A stretch of 61,396 nt of DNA from Photorhabdus namnaonensis (GCF_001684335.1 NZ_LOIC01000070.1:105177-166572); one strand, 5' to 3'; positions 17,686-29,099 are shown, counted from the first letter of the stretch. The notes: generated by a model from the letters alone, not told the origin. A program made the numbers and translations.

Positions 17686-17951
17686 ATGAGTTTTCTTGAC
17701 GAATTGAAAGCATCCCTAGAAGAAGCAGTTGAAATTAAACAAGGTAATAAAGCCGCAGCGCGTGTGACCCGATATGAAGTTGCCGACGTTAAAGCCATCC
17801 GTGCTCAACTTAACATTTCACAGGCAGAGATGGCGGAGGCTTTAAGCACTAGCCTTGATACAAGCGCCGAAACCCGACAGGACTAGCGGCAAAGGTGTTG
17901 GCTATCATTCAAGAAAACCCTGATTTCTATAAGGCCCTGGAGACCCATTGA
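17686..17951 (+). pseudogene. NadS-like helix-turn-helix antitoxin gene broken by a small internal deletion
   Basis: The ATG at 17686 has GAGGTG upstream and starts MSFLDELKASLEEAVEIKQG, then RVTRYEVADVKAIRAQLNISQAEMAEAL, matching NadS-family antitoxins. After LDT the frame ends early at 17886. In the next frame the expected C-terminus continues as RRNPTGLAAKVLAIIQENPDFYKAL to a stop at 17951. Compared with the usual family sequence, about 19 bases coding the recognition helix (the usual IKSWESK-type part) are missing between 17846 and 17870. The gene therefore lost its DNA-binding helix and its frame. Its last bases coincide with the first bases of a tRNA-Lys remnant. Confidence 0.75.
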
Positions 17952-17989
17952 TTAAAAGCCAACGGCTCTACCGACTGAGCTAACAACCT
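17943..17989 (-). pseudogene. tRNA-Lys remnant A (5' two thirds)
   Basis: On the minus strand this reads as the D arm and anticodon arm (anticodon TTT) of a tRNA-Lys, with changes in the acceptor strand and anticodon stem. The T arm and 3' acceptor strand are missing. The spacer after it repeats the spacers behind copies B and C. Confidence 0.7.
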
Positions 17990-18026
17990 GACTGTAGGAA
18001 AACTATTCTAATTGCGTCTTTTGAGA

Positions 18027-18166
18027 TGGTGGGTCGTGCAGGATGACTCGGCCTACGGCCTCGCCCTGCGGGCCAGCGCTCACGCGCTGTTGTCTCGCTT
18101 CGCTCGGCTCGAACCTGTGACCCATTGATTAAAAGTCAACTGCTCTACCGACTGAACTAACAACCT
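18027..18166 (-). pseudogene. tRNA-Lys pseudogene B interrupted by a 64-bp hairpin-rich insert
   Basis: Read on the minus strand, the gene starts AGGTTGTTAG in place of GGGTCGTTAG, keeps the TTT anticodon arm, and is split in the T loop by an insert at 18045-18108. The 3' part up to CCA is intact. The damaged acceptor stem and split T arm make a working tRNA unlikely unless the insert is removed. Confidence 0.85.
18045..18108. repeat. 64-bp hairpin-rich insert in tRNA-Lys copy B
   Basis: GC-rich insert placed in the T loop. It contains successive hairpins GGCC-tac-GGCC, GCCC-tgc-GGGC and CAGCG-ctcacg-CGCTG. An identical element except for one loop base lies at 18222-18285. It is far more GC-rich than the surrounding spacer. 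Confidence 0.8.
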
Positions 18167-18203
18167 GACTGTAGGAAAAATATTCTAATTACGTCTTTTG
18201 AGA

Positions 18204-18343
18204 TGGTGGGTCGTGCAGGATGACTCGGCCTACGGCCTCGCCCTTCGGGCCAGCGCTCACGCGCTGTTGTCTCGCTTCGCTCGGCTCGAACCTGTGACCC
18301 ATTGATTAAAAGTCAACTGCTCTACCGACTGAACTAACAACCT
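18204..18343 (-). pseudogene. tRNA-Lys pseudogene C interrupted by a 64-bp hairpin-rich insert
   Basis: Near-perfect tandem copy of pseudogene B with a period of 177 bases. It has the same acceptor-strand changes and the same T-loop insert (18222-18285). The intact tRNA-Lys gene starts exactly one period further on, so the copies arose by tandem duplication of gene plus spacer. Confidence 0.85.
18222..18285. repeat. 64-bp hairpin-rich insert in tRNA-Lys copy C
   Basis: Same element as at 18045-18108, differing by one base in the central hairpin loop (ttc for tgc), so all stems are kept. Confidence 0.8.
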
Positions 18344-18380
18344 GACTGTAGGAAAAATATTCTAATTACGTCTTTTGAGA

Positions 18381-18456
18381 TGGTGGGTCGTGCAGGATTC
18401 GAACCTGCGACCAATTGATTAAAAGTCAACTGCTCTACCGACTGAGCTAACGACCC
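18381..18456 (-). tRNA. tRNA-Lys (TTT)
   Basis: A 76-base gene with coded CCA. The acceptor stem GGGTCGT/ACGACCC, D loop, anticodon TTT and T loop GGTTCGAATCC are all intact. Fifth and last intact gene of the Val-Lys tRNA operon; the E. coli counterpart is lysV. Confidence 0.97.
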
Positions 18457-18491
18457 ATCTATAGGAGAACCACTCTGAATATCTTTTGGAT

Positions 18492-18567
18492 TGGTGGGTC
18501 GTGCAGGATTCGAACCTGCGACCAATTGATTAAAAGTCAACTGCTCTACCGACTGAGCTAACGACCC
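18492..18567 (-). tRNA. tRNA-Lys (TTT)
   Basis: A 76-base gene with coded CCA, identical to the copy at 18381-18456 in its tRNA part. It follows the three tRNA-Val genes in the same minus-strand operon. Confidence 0.97.
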
Positions 18568-18610
18568 GCACCAAAGATATGTGATACCGCCTGAAACAAT
18601 CTTAATGAAG

Positions 18611-18686
18611 TGGTGGGCGATACCAGATTCGAACTGATGACCCCCTCCTTGTAAGGGAGATGCTCTACCAACTGAGCTAATCGCCC
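18611..18686 (-). tRNA. tRNA-Val (TAC)
   Basis: A 76-base gene with coded CCA, anticodon TAC, acceptor stem GGGCGAT/ATCGCCC. Third tRNA-Val of the operon. Confidence 0.97.
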
Positions 18687-18731
18687 ACTTCATGATGACT
18701 ATTACTGCTTCTATACCACTGAATCTATGAT

Positions 18732-18807
18732 TGGTGGGCGATACCAGATTCGAACTGATGACCCCCTCCTTGTAAGGGAGATGCTCTACCAACTGAGCTA
18801 ATCGCCC
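18732..18807 (-). tRNA. tRNA-Val (TAC)
   Basis: A 76-base gene with coded CCA, anticodon TAC. Second tRNA-Val of the operon and the same tRNA sequence as the flanking copies. Confidence 0.97.
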
Positions 18808-18837
18808 AATCATAAAATCTTTTTTATCACAACGAGA

Positions 18838-18913
18838 TGGTGGGCGATACCAGATTCGAACTGATGACCCCCTCCTTGTAAGGGAGATGCTCTACCAACT
18901 GAGCTAATCGCCC
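18838..18913 (-). tRNA. tRNA-Val (TAC)
   Basis: A 76-base gene with coded CCA, anticodon TAC. First gene of the minus-strand operon, directly behind a strong promoter. The layout matches valU-valX-valY-lysV divergent from gltX in E. coli. Confidence 0.97.
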
Positions 18914-18922
18914 CGTCGTGAT

Positions 18923-18958
18923 GGGGTCGCATTATAGGGATAGTTCAGAATGAGTCAA
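18923..18958 (-). promoter_or_regulatory. Sigma-70 promoter of the Val-Lys tRNA operon
   Basis: On the minus strand TTGACT (18953-18958) and TATAAT (18931-18936) are 16 bases apart. A GC-rich discriminator GCGACCCC follows, as expected for a promoter under stringent control. Confidence 0.85.
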
Positions 18959-19184
18959 CGCTTTTTCTAGAGAAAAATATCGTTCGTCTCAAAATTAAAC
19001 AAGGGTGAGATAATTATCGTCACTATAGGGTACAGTTTAGACAAATACACTGACTTTTCTCAACAACTCCCCGTTAACAGCATTGAGGAATTAAGGTGCA
19101 GTGATAAAATAACCCCCCTATTTTATTACTTAAATCACCGATAACGTTCACTGAAAAAGTGAAACGTAATTAAGGCAATCCCCG

Positions 19185-20603
19185 ATGAGTAAAATTAAAA
19201 CCCGTTTCGCACCAAGCCCAACCGGCTATCTCCATGTTGGCGGTGCTCGTACCGCACTCTATTCCTGGTTATATAGCCGCCATAACAAAGGCGAATTTGT
19301 ATTGCGTATCGAAGATACTGACCTTGAACGCTCAACTCAGGAAGCTATCAATGCCATTATGGACGGTATGAACTGGTTAAATCTGAATTGGGATGAAGGC
19401 CCTTATTATCAGACGAAACGTTTTGATCGCTATAATCAGGCGATTGATCAAATGCTGGAGCAAGGAAGCGCCTATCGCTGCTATTGTTCTAAAGAGCATC
19501 TGGAAGCATTGCGCGAAACTCAAATGGCAAATGGCGAGAAACCACGTTATGACGGCCGTTGCCGTGATAATTCATGTCAACATAACCCAGCTCAGCCCCA
19601 TGTTGTCCGTTTCCGCAATCCACAGGAAGGTTCTGTTGTTTTTGATGATCGTATCCGCGGCCCCATTGAGTTCAGTAATCAGGAACTTGATGATCTGATT
19701 ATCCGCCGTACCGATGGCTCACCAACGTATAATTTCTGTGTTGTCATCGATGACTGGGATATGGAAATCACTCATGTCATCCGCGGTGAAGACCATATTA
19801 ATAATACACCTCGTCAAATTAATATTCTGAAAGCGCTCAGCGCTCCCGTGCCAGAATATGCACACGTTTCGATGATCCTCGGTGATGACGGTAAAAAGCT
19901 GTCCAAACGTCATGGTGCAGTGAGCGTGATGCAATACCGTGATGATGGCTACCTGCCAGAAGCACTGCTGAATTATCTGGTTCGTTTGGGCTGGTCGCAT
20001 GGTGATCAAGAAATTTTCAGCATTGAAGAAATGACTGAGCTGTTTAGCCTGGATGCTATTAATAAATCCGCCAGCGCATTCAATACAGAAAAATTGCAAT
20101 GGCTGAACCATCACTATATTAATACTCTGCCTCCAGAGAAAGTTGCCGTTCATCTAGCATGGCACATGGAGCAACAAGGTATTGATACCCGTAACGGTCC
20201 ACAGTTGGTTGATCTGATTAAATTACTGGGCGAACGCTGTAAGACGCTGAAAGAGATGGCCGAATCCTGCCACTACTTCTATGAAGATTTTGCTGAATTT
20301 GATGCCGATGCGGCGAAGAAACATTTACGCCCAGTTGCCCGTCAACCTCTTGAAGTTGTCCGTGCAAAGCTGGCTTCAATTACTGACTGGACGCCAGAAA
20401 ATGTTCATCATGCCATTCAATCCACCGCTGATGAGCTGGAAGTCGGTATGGGTAAAATCGGTATGCCATTGCGGGTTGCTGCTACCGGTGCAGGTCAATC
20501 CCCAGGTGTGGATGTCACTATTCACGCTATCGGGCAAACCCGCACTTTATCCCGTATTAATCAAGCGCTGGAGTTCATTACTCAACGCGAAACTCAATCT
20601 TAA
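19185..20603 (+). CDS. gltX: Glutamate-tRNA ligase
   Basis: GluRS charges tRNA-Glu. The 472-residue protein has the class I HIGH-type motif [15 protein letters not shown] near residue 10 and the KMSKS-type motif KLSKRHGA near residue 237. It also has the zinc-binding cluster CYC...CRDNSCQH seen in the E. coli enzyme. The start ATG gives the standard [14 protein letters not shown]. It is divergent from the tRNA operon, as in E. coli, and ends in a strong intrinsic terminator. Confidence 0.98.
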   Translation: MSKIKTRFAPSPTGYLHVGGARTALYSWLYSRHNKGEFVLRIEDTDLERSTQEAINAIMDGMNWLNLNWDEGPYYQTKRFDRYNQAIDQMLEQGSAYRCYCSKEHLEALRETQMANGEKPRYDGRCRDNSCQHNPAQPHVVRFRNPQEGSVVFDDRIRGPIEFSNQELDDLIIRRTDGSPTYNFCVVIDDWDMEITHVIRGEDHINNTPRQINILKALSAPVPEYAHVSMILGDDGKKLSKRHGAVSVMQYRDDGYLPEALLNYLVRLGWSHGDQEIFSIEEMTELFSLDAINKSASAFNTEKLQWLNHHYINTLPPEKVAVHLAWHMEQQGIDTRNGPQLVDLIKLLGERCKTLKEMAESCHYFYEDFAEFDADAAKKHLRPVARQPLEVVRAKLASITDWTPENVHHAIQSTADELEVGMGKIGMPLRVAATGAGQSPGVDVTIHAIGQTRTLSRINQALEFITQRETQS

Positions 20604-20613
20604 TTAATGCATC

Positions 20614-20652
20614 AAAGGCATCACTTATCGCAGGTGATGCCTTTCTGTTTTC
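20614..20652 (+). terminator. Intrinsic terminator of gltX
   Basis: AAAGGCATCAC (20614-20624) pairs with GTGATGCCTTT (20634-20644), followed by a T-rich tract. Confidence 0.9.
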
Positions 20653-20789
20653 AAAAAATCTCATTTAATTGCTGCCTTTTTACCACTTTCCCAAACACCT
20701 TCTATTTCTCTTCAACCCATTGCTCAGTCTTTGTGATCATAAAATTGATGGCTTTTTCAACGCTTGTTGTGAGAATGATAAGTTAGCCG

Positions 20790-20818
20790 TTGACAGTATT
20801 TGCAGGGTTTCATATTAT
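20790..20818 (+). promoter_or_regulatory. Sigma-70 promoter of the tRNA-Ala pair
   Basis: TTGACA (20790-20795) and TATTAT (20813-20818) are 17 bases apart and are followed by a GCGCCCC discriminator. Start of tRNA-Ala is 26 bases downstream of the -10. Confidence 0.85.
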
Positions 20819-20843
20819 GCGCCCCGTTCCATTAATTTTGATT

Positions 20844-20919
<76 letters not shown>

Positions 20920-20976
20920 AATCCTTTATATTGAATCAAGGTATTTGGTACTAAAATTAGGAAATACCACACTCGT

Positions 20977-21052
<76 letters not shown>

Positions 21053-21060
21053 AAATTATC

Positions 21061-21095
21061 AGGCCCTGAAAGCCATGCTTTCAGGGCCTTTTGGT
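21061..21095 (+). terminator. Intrinsic terminator of the tRNA-Ala pair
   Basis: GGCCCTGAAAG pairs with CTTTCAGGGCC across a short loop and is followed by TTTT. Confidence 0.9.
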
Positions 21096-21147
21096 CATTT
21101 CCATTCCTAACCACCATCATCGATTGAAAAACAAACTCCAGCTTTAG

Positions 21148-21363
21148 CTAGCCTTTTTTCAATGGTTTCACCAACGAATCTAGTCCCTCTAGTTTTATTG
21201 CTAAAGTCATTTCCATCAGCGCCCCCAATTTACCTTGTGGAAACTCCCCCTTACGAGCAAACCACAACAAATACTCTTCCGGTAAGTCAATGAGCATACG
21301 CCCCTTATATTTACCGAACGGCATTGCAGTATTAGCAATTTCTATCAGGTTCTCTTTTTCCAT
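21148..21363 (-). CDS. ypeB: DUF3820 family protein YpeB
   Basis: A 71-residue protein with the DUF3820 core MPFGKYKGRMLIDLPEEYLLWFARKGEFPQGKLG. The family is sometimes called putative quorum-sensing-regulated virulence factor, but its function is not established. In E. coli the homologue YpeB sits in the same chromosomal neighbourhood. It is a single gene between the tRNA-Ala terminator and nupC, on the minus strand. A GGAG sequence lies in the upstream minus-strand region. Confidence 0.82.
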   Translation of the reverse strand: MEKENLIEIANTAMPFGKYKGRMLIDLPEEYLLWFARKGEFPQGKLGALMEMTLAIKLEGLDSLVKPLKKG

Positions 21364-21403
21364 AATTTACACGTCTATAAGGAGGAATATGCGAAAGGGA
21401 ATC

Positions 21404-21421
21404 TGCATCATCCATGATGCA
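21404..21421. other. Perfect short hairpin between nupC and ypeB
   Basis: TGCATCA and TGATGCA form a seven-base stem with a four-base loop. No T-run follows, so it may stabilise the nupC message end or act as a weak terminator. Confidence 0.4.
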
Positions 21422-21446
21422 ATATTCCACGATAAAACATCATTTT

Positions 21447-22631
21447 TTACAGCACCAAACCTGCAATAGCCGCAGATAAGAAGCTGACAAGCGTTGAACC
21501 AAATAGTAGTTTCAAACCAAAGCGTGAAACGACATTACCTTGCATCTCATTCAAGCCTTTAATCGCACCCGCCACAATCCCAATGGAAGAGAAGTTAGCG
21601 AAAGAAACCAGGAATACCGACAAAATACCCTGTGAACGAGGAGAAAGTTCTGTCGCAATGGATTGTAAGCTGTGCATTGCCACAAATTCATTAGCAACCA
21701 ATTTGGTTGCCATAACACTACCAACCCGTAATGCTTCATCTGTGGGAATCCCAATCACCCAAGCAAATGGATAAAACACGTAGCCGAGCATTTCCTGAAA
21801 ACTCTTCTCAAACACCATACTGAACAGCGCATTAATAGCCGCAATCAGGGCAATGAAACCAATCAACATCGCAGCCACAATGAGAGCCACCTTGAAACCC
21901 GCCAAAATATATTCACCTAGCATTTCGAAAAAACTTTGGCCTTCGTGGAGATTGCTCATCTGAATATCTTCTTCACTGTCAACAGCATACGGATTAATCA
22001 GCGATAGGATGATAAAGGTACTGAACATATTAAGCACCAATGCCGCTACAACATATTTAGGCGCTAAAATTTGCATGTAGGCCCCAACGATCGACATAGA
22101 AACCGTTGACATTGCAGTCGCAGCCATCGTGTACATGCGACGCTCAGACATTTTTCCCAGTACGTCTTTATAAGCAATAAAGTTTTCAGACTGCCCAAGT
22201 ATCAGAGAACTGACCGCGTTAAATGATTCCAGTTTACCCATACCGTTGACTTTAGACAGCAGAGTACCAATAACCCGGATAATAATTGGCAATAGTTTGA
22301 TATGCTGCAAAATACCAATCAGCGCAGAAATAAAGATAATCGGACACAATACATTCAAAAAGAAGAATGCCAGCTTTGCATCCATCATGCCGCCAAAAAT
22401 GAATTCAGTCCCTTCACCCGCATATTTCAGTAAATGCTCAAACAAGCCGGCAAATCCCATGACAAATTCCTGACCAACACCAGAATTCAGGAAAAACCAA
22501 GCCAAGATAAGCTCAATAACAAGCAATTGAATAACATAGCGAGGACGAATACTTTTACGGTCGCTACTCGCCAAAATAGCAAGGCCGCCAATGACAATCA
22601 AAGCTAAAAAGAAATGCAGGATCTGAGACAT
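21447..22631 (-). CDS. nupC: Nucleoside:H+ symporter NupC
   Basis: This is a concentrative nucleoside transporter of the inner membrane. The 394-residue protein contains family blocks seen in E. coli Nup[45 protein letters not shown] and NEFVAM. The ATG at 22631 is preceded by GGAG with a seven-base spacer and gives MSQILHF. An open extension to 22670 has no binding site. An ERIC element lies upstream, between nupC and the ligA end. Confidence 0.95.
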   Translation of the reverse strand: MSQILHFFLALIVIGGLAILASSDRKSIRPRYVIQLLVIELILAWFFLNSGVGQEFVMGFAGLFEHLLKYAGEGTEFIFGGMMDAKLAFFFLNVLCPIIFISALIGILQHIKLLPIIIRVIGTLLSKVNGMGKLESFNAVSSLILGQSENFIAYKDVLGKMSERRMYTMAATAMSTVSMSIVGAYMQILAPKYVVAALVLNMFSTFIILSLINPYAVDSEEDIQMSNLHEGQSFFEMLGEYILAGFKVALIVAAMLIGFIALIAAINALFSMVFEKSFQEMLGYVFYPFAWVIGIPTDEALRVGSVMATKLVANEFVAMHSLQSIATELSPRSQGILSVFLVSFANFSSIGIVAGAIKGLNEMQGNVVSRFGLKLLFGSTLVSFLSAAIAGLVL

Positions 22632-22705
22632 ATCACACTCCAAACACGATAGAAAGCGAGTTTTTATCAACGCATTCTATGCAATAAAAGGCGATCAAAT
22701 AAGGA

Positions 22706-22832
22706 TATACCCGTTATCTTTCAAGTCGCGTCTTTGTTGGCTGCACTCGCTCACCCCGGTCACATAGTTCTCTATGCTCCCGGGGATTCACTCCCTTGCC
22801 GTCGCGATGCATCTTGAAATCCATAGGGTATA
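22706..22832. repeat. ERIC element 1
   Basis: A 127-base imperfect palindrome with ends TATACCC and GGGTATA and the ERIC core around CTCACCCCGGTCACATAG and CCCGGGGATTCACTCCC. It lies upstream of nupC. Very similar copies occur at 28919-29045 and 58588-58714. Confidence 0.92.
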
Positions 22833-22992
22833 GATATCACATTAGACTGAAATAATTCTTACTGTAAATCTTTACTTAATGTATCTGATCACATTTTTAG
22901 TTGAATCGAATAAGATAAGCTTTAAAAATACCTTAATAGCATATGACTGATTATTGAGAAAAACTCTCAATAATCAGTATGTAAACAAAAAG

Positions 22993-25014
<2,022 letters not shown>

Positions 25015-25026
25015 TTATAACCAGCG

Positions 25027-25053
25027 ATAAAAAGCCCCCGGCTGGCGGAGGCT
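25027..25053 (-). terminator. Intrinsic terminator after zipA
   Basis: On the minus strand AAGCCTCCG pairs with CGGGGGCTT (with wobble pairs) and is followed by TTTTTATC. It would reduce but may not stop read-through into ligA. Confidence 0.75.
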
Positions 25054-25072
25054 TGAACATTCGATAAATTGA

Positions 25073-25984
25073 TTATACCTGAACACCAAGTGTGCTGCGA
25101 ATACGCGCTTTATACAATTCGATTTTTTGCGGTGTCAGCATTTTTCGCTCATCATCAAGCACCACGCCCCCAACATCAGAGGCAATACGCTGAGCTGCCT
25201 GTAACATCAGTTTAAAATTCTGATTAGATTCTCCGTAAGAAGGGACTACCATAAACATGGAAATCCCCGGAGTCGTAAAATCAGCCATTGTTTCAGGATT
25301 AAATGAACCCGGTTTCACCATATTCGCCAAACTAAACAGTACCGGGCCACTACCTGATGGGTTCACGTGACGGTGAAAAATCTGCATTTCCCCAAACTGG
25401 AAGCCAGATTGCAGAATACTTTGCAGCAAGGATTCACCATTCAATTCCTGGCCGTGGTGTGCTGCTACGTGAAGAACCAAAACAATTTCTTTCACTTTGG
25501 TCTGAGTTTCTTGTTCGCCAACCGCCTCCTGAGACTTTTCTTCAATCGCAGATCTGTTTTTTTCAGGCTCGTTCTGCTCTTCGAATTCAAACAGACCGAG
25601 TTGGGGTTCCTGCTCTTCTATGACGGCTTTTCTCGCTATCGTCTCAGGCTGATGACCCGTCAGCAACGGATCATCGCTTTCTTCAAGCGTTGCAGCATCA
25701 ATTTCAGTCAACTTTTGCTGACGGCGCTCGATAGCTGGCTCAGCTTTATACTCCTGATGAGATTTCACCTGTTTATGGGCATAAGGCTTTTGCTGATTGC
25801 CGAACGCTTCATCGTCACTGTCATCGACGAAACTGTTCTGACGATCATGTTTATGACGTTTGACTGGGCGATCACGAAAAAGCGAAGAACGCTCTTTACG
25901 GCTGGTCCACAACCCATGTAACAGCAAAGCTATTATTGCTATCGCACCAACAATGATTAATATCAGACGCAAATCCTGCATCAT
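25073..25984 (-). CDS. zipA: Cell division protein ZipA
   Basis: ZipA anchors FtsZ at the inner membrane during division. The 303-residue protein has an N-terminal membrane helix (about residues 5-25), a charged and Q/E-rich linker (about 30-165) and a C-terminal FtsZ-binding domain starting near [18 protein letters not shown] and containing [13 protein letters not shown]. The start MMQDLRL has two adjacent Met codons; either could be used. It is divergent from cysZ. Confidence 0.96.
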   Translation of the reverse strand: MMQDLRLILIIVGAIAIIALLLHGLWTSRKERSSLFRDRPVKRHKHDRQNSFVDDSDDEAFGNQQKPYAHKQVKSHQEYKAEPAIERRQQKLTEIDAATLEESDDPLLTGHQPETIARKAVIEEQEPQLGLFEFEEQNEPEKNRSAIEEKSQEAVGEQETQTKVKEIVLVLHVAAHHGQELNGESLLQSILQSGFQFGEMQIFHRHVNPSGSGPVLFSLANMVKPGSFNPETMADFTTPGISMFMVVPSYGESNQNFKLMLQAAQRIASDVGGVVLDDERKMLTPQKIELYKARIRSTLGVQV

Positions 25985-26204
25985 TGCTATCTCTGTTGTT
26001 TAATTAAGTATGCCACCACGGCGGAATATTTTCTGTATTAACTGTATTTGTCAAATAACACAAGTGCAAGCTTATACACACTTTTCTTATCAGAAAGATG
26101 CCTAATAAGCCCCTTTTGCGTTCTTTTTATACAGAACAATACTAGTCAGTCGAAAATCCTACCTATATGATAGCGTTTCAATCACACAGGAGAGAATAGG
26201 AAGT

Positions 26205-26975
26205 ATGCTGAATTTGACAAAATTGCCAAGAAATTTGAGCGGCTTTCAGTATTTGATGCAAGGTTGCAAATTAATTACTCGCCCAGGCATTAAAAGATTT
26301 GTCCTATTGCCTTTGTTGGCAAATATTTTGTTTCTCGGCGGTTCATTTTGGTGGCTCTATCAGAAACTGGGGAACTGGGTCCCTTGGATAGTGAGCAAAG
26401 TACCGGATTGGATGCAATGGCTCAGTTATATTTTATGGCCAATAGCCGTGCTCTCTGTTTTGCTGATTTTTACTTACTTCTTCAGCACAATAGCGAATTT
26501 TATCGCGGCGCCATTCAATGGTCTGCTGGCAGAAAAACTGGAGGCGGATTTAACAGGGAACCCCACACCAGATACCGGCGTTATCGCACTCTTCAAAGAT
26601 GTTCCACGTATCCTGAAACGGGAATTAGCTAAACTGTGCTACTATATTCCACGCGCTCTGGTCTTATTGTTACTCTATTTTATTCCTGTTATCGGGCAGA
26701 CTGTCGCACCCATGCTCTGGTTTATTTTCAGTGCCTGGATGCTATCGATTCAGTATTGTGATTATCCCTTTGATAACCACAAAGTCAGTTTTCCAACAAT
26801 GCGTAGCGCTCTTCGCCAAAACAAAATAATTAATCTGCAATTTGGCGCAACAGTGAGTATTTTAACCATGATACCCATTGTCAATTTGGTGATTATGCCT
26901 ATTGCCGTATGCGCGGCGACGGCAATGTGGGTCGATCGCTACCGAGATCAACATGCCTTTCGTATTATGCCATGA
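26205..26975 (+). CDS. cysZ: Sulfate transporter CysZ
   Basis: CysZ is an inner-membrane sulfate permease feeding cysteine synthesis. The 256-residue protein has about four long hydrophobic segments and the family pattern [29 protein letters not shown] at the N-terminus, then [14 protein letters not shown]-like sequence in the middle. It precedes cysK in the same direction, as in E. coli. GGAG lies about 12 bases upstream, AGGAAGT closer to the ATG. Confidence 0.95.
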   Translation: MLNLTKLPRNLSGFQYLMQGCKLITRPGIKRFVLLPLLANILFLGGSFWWLYQKLGNWVPWIVSKVPDWMQWLSYILWPIAVLSVLLIFTYFFSTIANFIAAPFNGLLAEKLEADLTGNPTPDTGVIALFKDVPRILKRELAKLCYYIPRALVLLLLYFIPVIGQTVAPMLWFIFSAWMLSIQYCDYPFDNHKVSFPTMRSALRQNKIINLQFGATVSILTMIPIVNLVIMPIAVCAATAMWVDRYRDQHAFRIMP

Positions 26976-27089
26976 TATTCATTTAAGTTATTCTTTTAGA
27001 CAATAAAAATATATTTAAGTTATATTTCCATTAACCGGTTGTTGGCGTATTGTTGACCGGATATCACTAAAGGGAGTTGAAAGACGAGT

Positions 27090-28043
27090 ATGAGTAAAAT
27101 TTACGAAGATAATTCTTTGACTATTGGTCGTACCCCGTTAATTCGCCTAAAACACTTTGGCAATGGGCGTATTCTGGCAAAAGTGGAATCCCGTAACCCA
27201 AGTTTTAGTGTAAAATGTCGCATTGGTTCCAACATGATTTGGGATGCTGAAAAACGCGGTATCCTAAAACCGGGACAAGAATTAATAGAACCCACCAGTG
27301 GTAACACTGGAATAGCGCTTGCGTATGTCGCCGCCGCTCGGGACTATAAATTAACGCTGACAATGCCAGAAACCATGAGTATTGAACGCCGCAAGCTCTT
27401 GAAAGCATTGGGTGCTCAGTTGATACTGACGGAAGGCGCTAAAGGTATGAAAGGCGCCATTGAGAAAGCTAACGAGATTAAAGCTAGCGATCCCGATCGC
27501 TACATTATCCTGCAACAGTTCAGTAATCCGGCTAACCCGGAAATCCATGAAAAAACTACAGGCCCGGAAATCTGGGAAGATACAGACGGTGAAGTGGATG
27601 CATTTGTTTCCGGTGTAGGGACCGGCGGTACACTAACAGGCGTTACCCGTTACCTGAAAAACACCAAAGGTAAAAATGTCACCGCGGTTGCCGTAGAACC
27701 CGAAGAATCACCCGTCATCAGCCAAACTCTGGCCGGTGAAGAAGTAAAACCGGGCCCTCATAAGATTCAAGGTATTGGCGCGGGTTTTATTCCAGATAAC
27801 CTTGATTTGAAACTGGTTGATCGCGTTTTCAAAATCAGTAGCGAGGAAGCGATTAAAACCGCACGTGAAATCATGGTGAAAGAGGGTATTTTGGTAGGTA
27901 TTTCCTCTGGTGCCGCCGTTGCGGCAGCGGTAAAACTTTCTCAGGAACCGGAATATAAAGACAAAAATATTGTCGTCATTCTGGCTTCATCAGGTGAACG
28001 TTATTTAAGCAGCCCACTGTTTACTGACTTATCTGATGAATAA
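27090..28043 (+). CDS. cysK: O-acetylserine sulfhydrylase A (cysteine synthase A)
   Basis: CysK makes cysteine from O-acetylserine and sulfide. The 317-residue PLP enzyme has the PLP lysine Lys42 (in SFSVKCRIG), the substrate loop TSGNTGIAL, the phosphate-binding loop GTGGTLTGV and the C-terminal [17 protein letters not shown] precedes the ATG. It ends with a clear intrinsic terminator. Position between cysZ and ptsH is conserved. Confidence 0.97.
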   Translation: MSKIYEDNSLTIGRTPLIRLKHFGNGRILAKVESRNPSFSVKCRIGSNMIWDAEKRGILKPGQELIEPTSGNTGIALAYVAAARDYKLTLTMPETMSIERRKLLKALGAQLILTEGAKGMKGAIEKANEIKASDPDRYIILQQFSNPANPEIHEKTTGPEIWEDTDGEVDAFVSGVGTGGTLTGVTRYLKNTKGKNVTAVAVEPEESPVISQTLAGEEVKPGPHKIQGIGAGFIPDNLDLKLVDRVFKISSEEAIKTAREIMVKEGILVGISSGAAVAAAVKLSQEPEYKDKNIVVILASSGERYLSSPLFTDLSDE

Positions 28044-28076
28044 AAGTTTTTAAGTAAGTTACTTAGATTTATTGAT

Positions 28077-28102
28077 AAAAAAGCACCTAAATGGTGCTTT
28101 TT
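28077..28102 (+). terminator. Intrinsic terminator of cysK
   Basis: AAAAAGCACC pairs with GGTGCTTTTT around a five-base loop, with a T-run. Confidence 0.92.
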
Positions 28103-28597
28103 CTGTGTGGTAGATCAAACTTTTTCACTTTGCCAGATGATTTCTTACAATGGGTCTAGTATTTAACCAATAATAATTATTTCGATGCTCGAAATTAATT
28201 AACAGGAGTAGTAGTTTCAGTTAAGTAGTTCCACGATCTATCTTTACTTCAAACTATCAATCAGAAGCATCGGAAAGAACAACTTTTTTGATAATGAATA
28301 AAAAGTTTTTATTATATTATCAACCTGAGAGTCTATCTCAGTAGACGTCGTTAGTGCTGTTTATTCTTACCAGTAAAAGTAAATACAGACAGCACAACAT
28401 GGCCCGGAACTTATGGGTCGTACTAAAGAACGTTCAGGGGCCATTTAGCGCTTTTGCCAGAACATTACTCAGTTCGCTCTTTAGGTAAATAAAATCGTCT
28501 TAAATAGGATAGGCATTGAATAAACACTCAAGTTAAAATTTGTCCATGACAAGTTCTTAACTTACATAGCAAAAATCTAAGTTATTGAGGAAACGTT
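28103..28597 (+). promoter_or_regulatory. Long structured upstream region of ptsH
   Basis: About 495 bases without a gene before ptsH. Three inverted repeats lie in a row: CTGAGA/TCTCAG at 28325-28341, GTGCTGT/ACAGCAC at 28354-28395 and ATGGCCC/GGGCCAT at 28399-28444. E. coli ptsH has several promoters with CRP control in the same place. I could not assign exact promoters here. Confidence 0.45.
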
Positions 28598-28855
28598 ATG
28601 TTCCAGCAAGAAGTCACTATTACTGCGCCAAATGGCCTACACACCCGTCCCGCTGCACAGTTTGTTAAAGAAGCCAAAAGTTTCTCCTCCGACATTACAC
28701 TGACTTCCGGTGGTAAAACTGCCAGTGCCAAAAGCCTGTTTAAGCTACAAACTTTGGGACTCACTCAAGGCACTGTAGTGACCATTTCTGCTGAAGGCGA
28801 AGATGAGCAAAAAGCAATCGAGCATCTGGTTAAGTTGATGGCGGAACTGGAATAA
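28598..28855 (+). CDS. ptsH: Phosphocarrier protein HPr
   Basis: HPr passes phosphate from enzyme I to the sugar-specific EII proteins. The 85-residue protein has the active-site His15 in [11 protein letters not shown] and Ser46 in [11 protein letters not shown]. The binding site TTGAGGAAACGTT precedes the ATG. In E. coli ptsI follows after a few dozen bases; here the gap is 328 bases and holds a pair of direct repeats and an ERIC element. Confidence 0.98.
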   Translation: MFQQEVTITAPNGLHTRPAAQFVKEAKSFSSDITLTSGGKTASAKSLFKLQTLGLTQGTVVTISAEGEDEQKAIEHLVKLMAELE

Positions 28856-28891
28856 TTTTCCGGTGACCACTTAATTTTCCGTTGACCACTA
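28856..28891. repeat. Two short direct repeats after ptsH
   Basis: TTTTCCGGTGACCACTT (28856-28872) is repeated as TTTTCCGTTGACCACTA (28875-28891), directly behind the ptsH stop. Two of 17 bases differ. Origin unknown. Confidence 0.6.
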
Positions 28892-28918
28892 AGCCAGTCA
28901 AGATTCAGAGATTGTGAA

Positions 28919-29045
28919 TATACCCTATGGATTTCAAGATGCATCGCGACGGCAAGGGAGTGAATCCCCGGGAGCATAGCAAACTATGTGACCGGGGTGA
29001 GCGAGTGCCGCCAACAAAGAGGCAACTTGAAAGATGACGGGTATA
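28919..29045. repeat. ERIC element 2, inside the ptsH-ptsI spacer
   Basis: A 127-base element in the opposite orientation to ERIC 1 and 3, with the GTGAATCCCCGGGAGCATAG and GTGACCGGGGTGAGCGAG core blocks. It separates ptsH from ptsI and would form a long hairpin in the polycistronic message. Confidence 0.92.
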
Positions 29046-29071
29046 AACAGGTATTCACTTAGCCGTTCCTG

Positions 29072-29099
29072 ATCCCCGGATAAACTTTTATCTGGGGAT
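29072..29099 (+). other. Stable hairpin between ERIC 2 and ptsI
   Basis: ATCCCCGGATAAA and TTTATCTGGGGAT form a 13-base near-perfect inverted repeat. No T-run follows, so it is more likely an RNA-stability or processing element than a terminator. Confidence 0.55.

Noticed and set aside
17943-18456. CRISPR-like array of regularly spaced repeats
   Set aside because: The 177-base period is tandem duplication of tRNA-Lys plus spacer; repeat and spacer sizes do not fit a CRISPR array.
18334-18813. 159-codon minus-strand frame
   Set aside because: It runs through four intact tRNA genes and their spacers; the translated repeats are tRNA sequence.
28399-28488. 29-codon frame upstream of ptsH as a leader peptide
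   Set aside because: It has no binding site and no codon pattern that suggests attenuation; it overlaps an inverted repeat.
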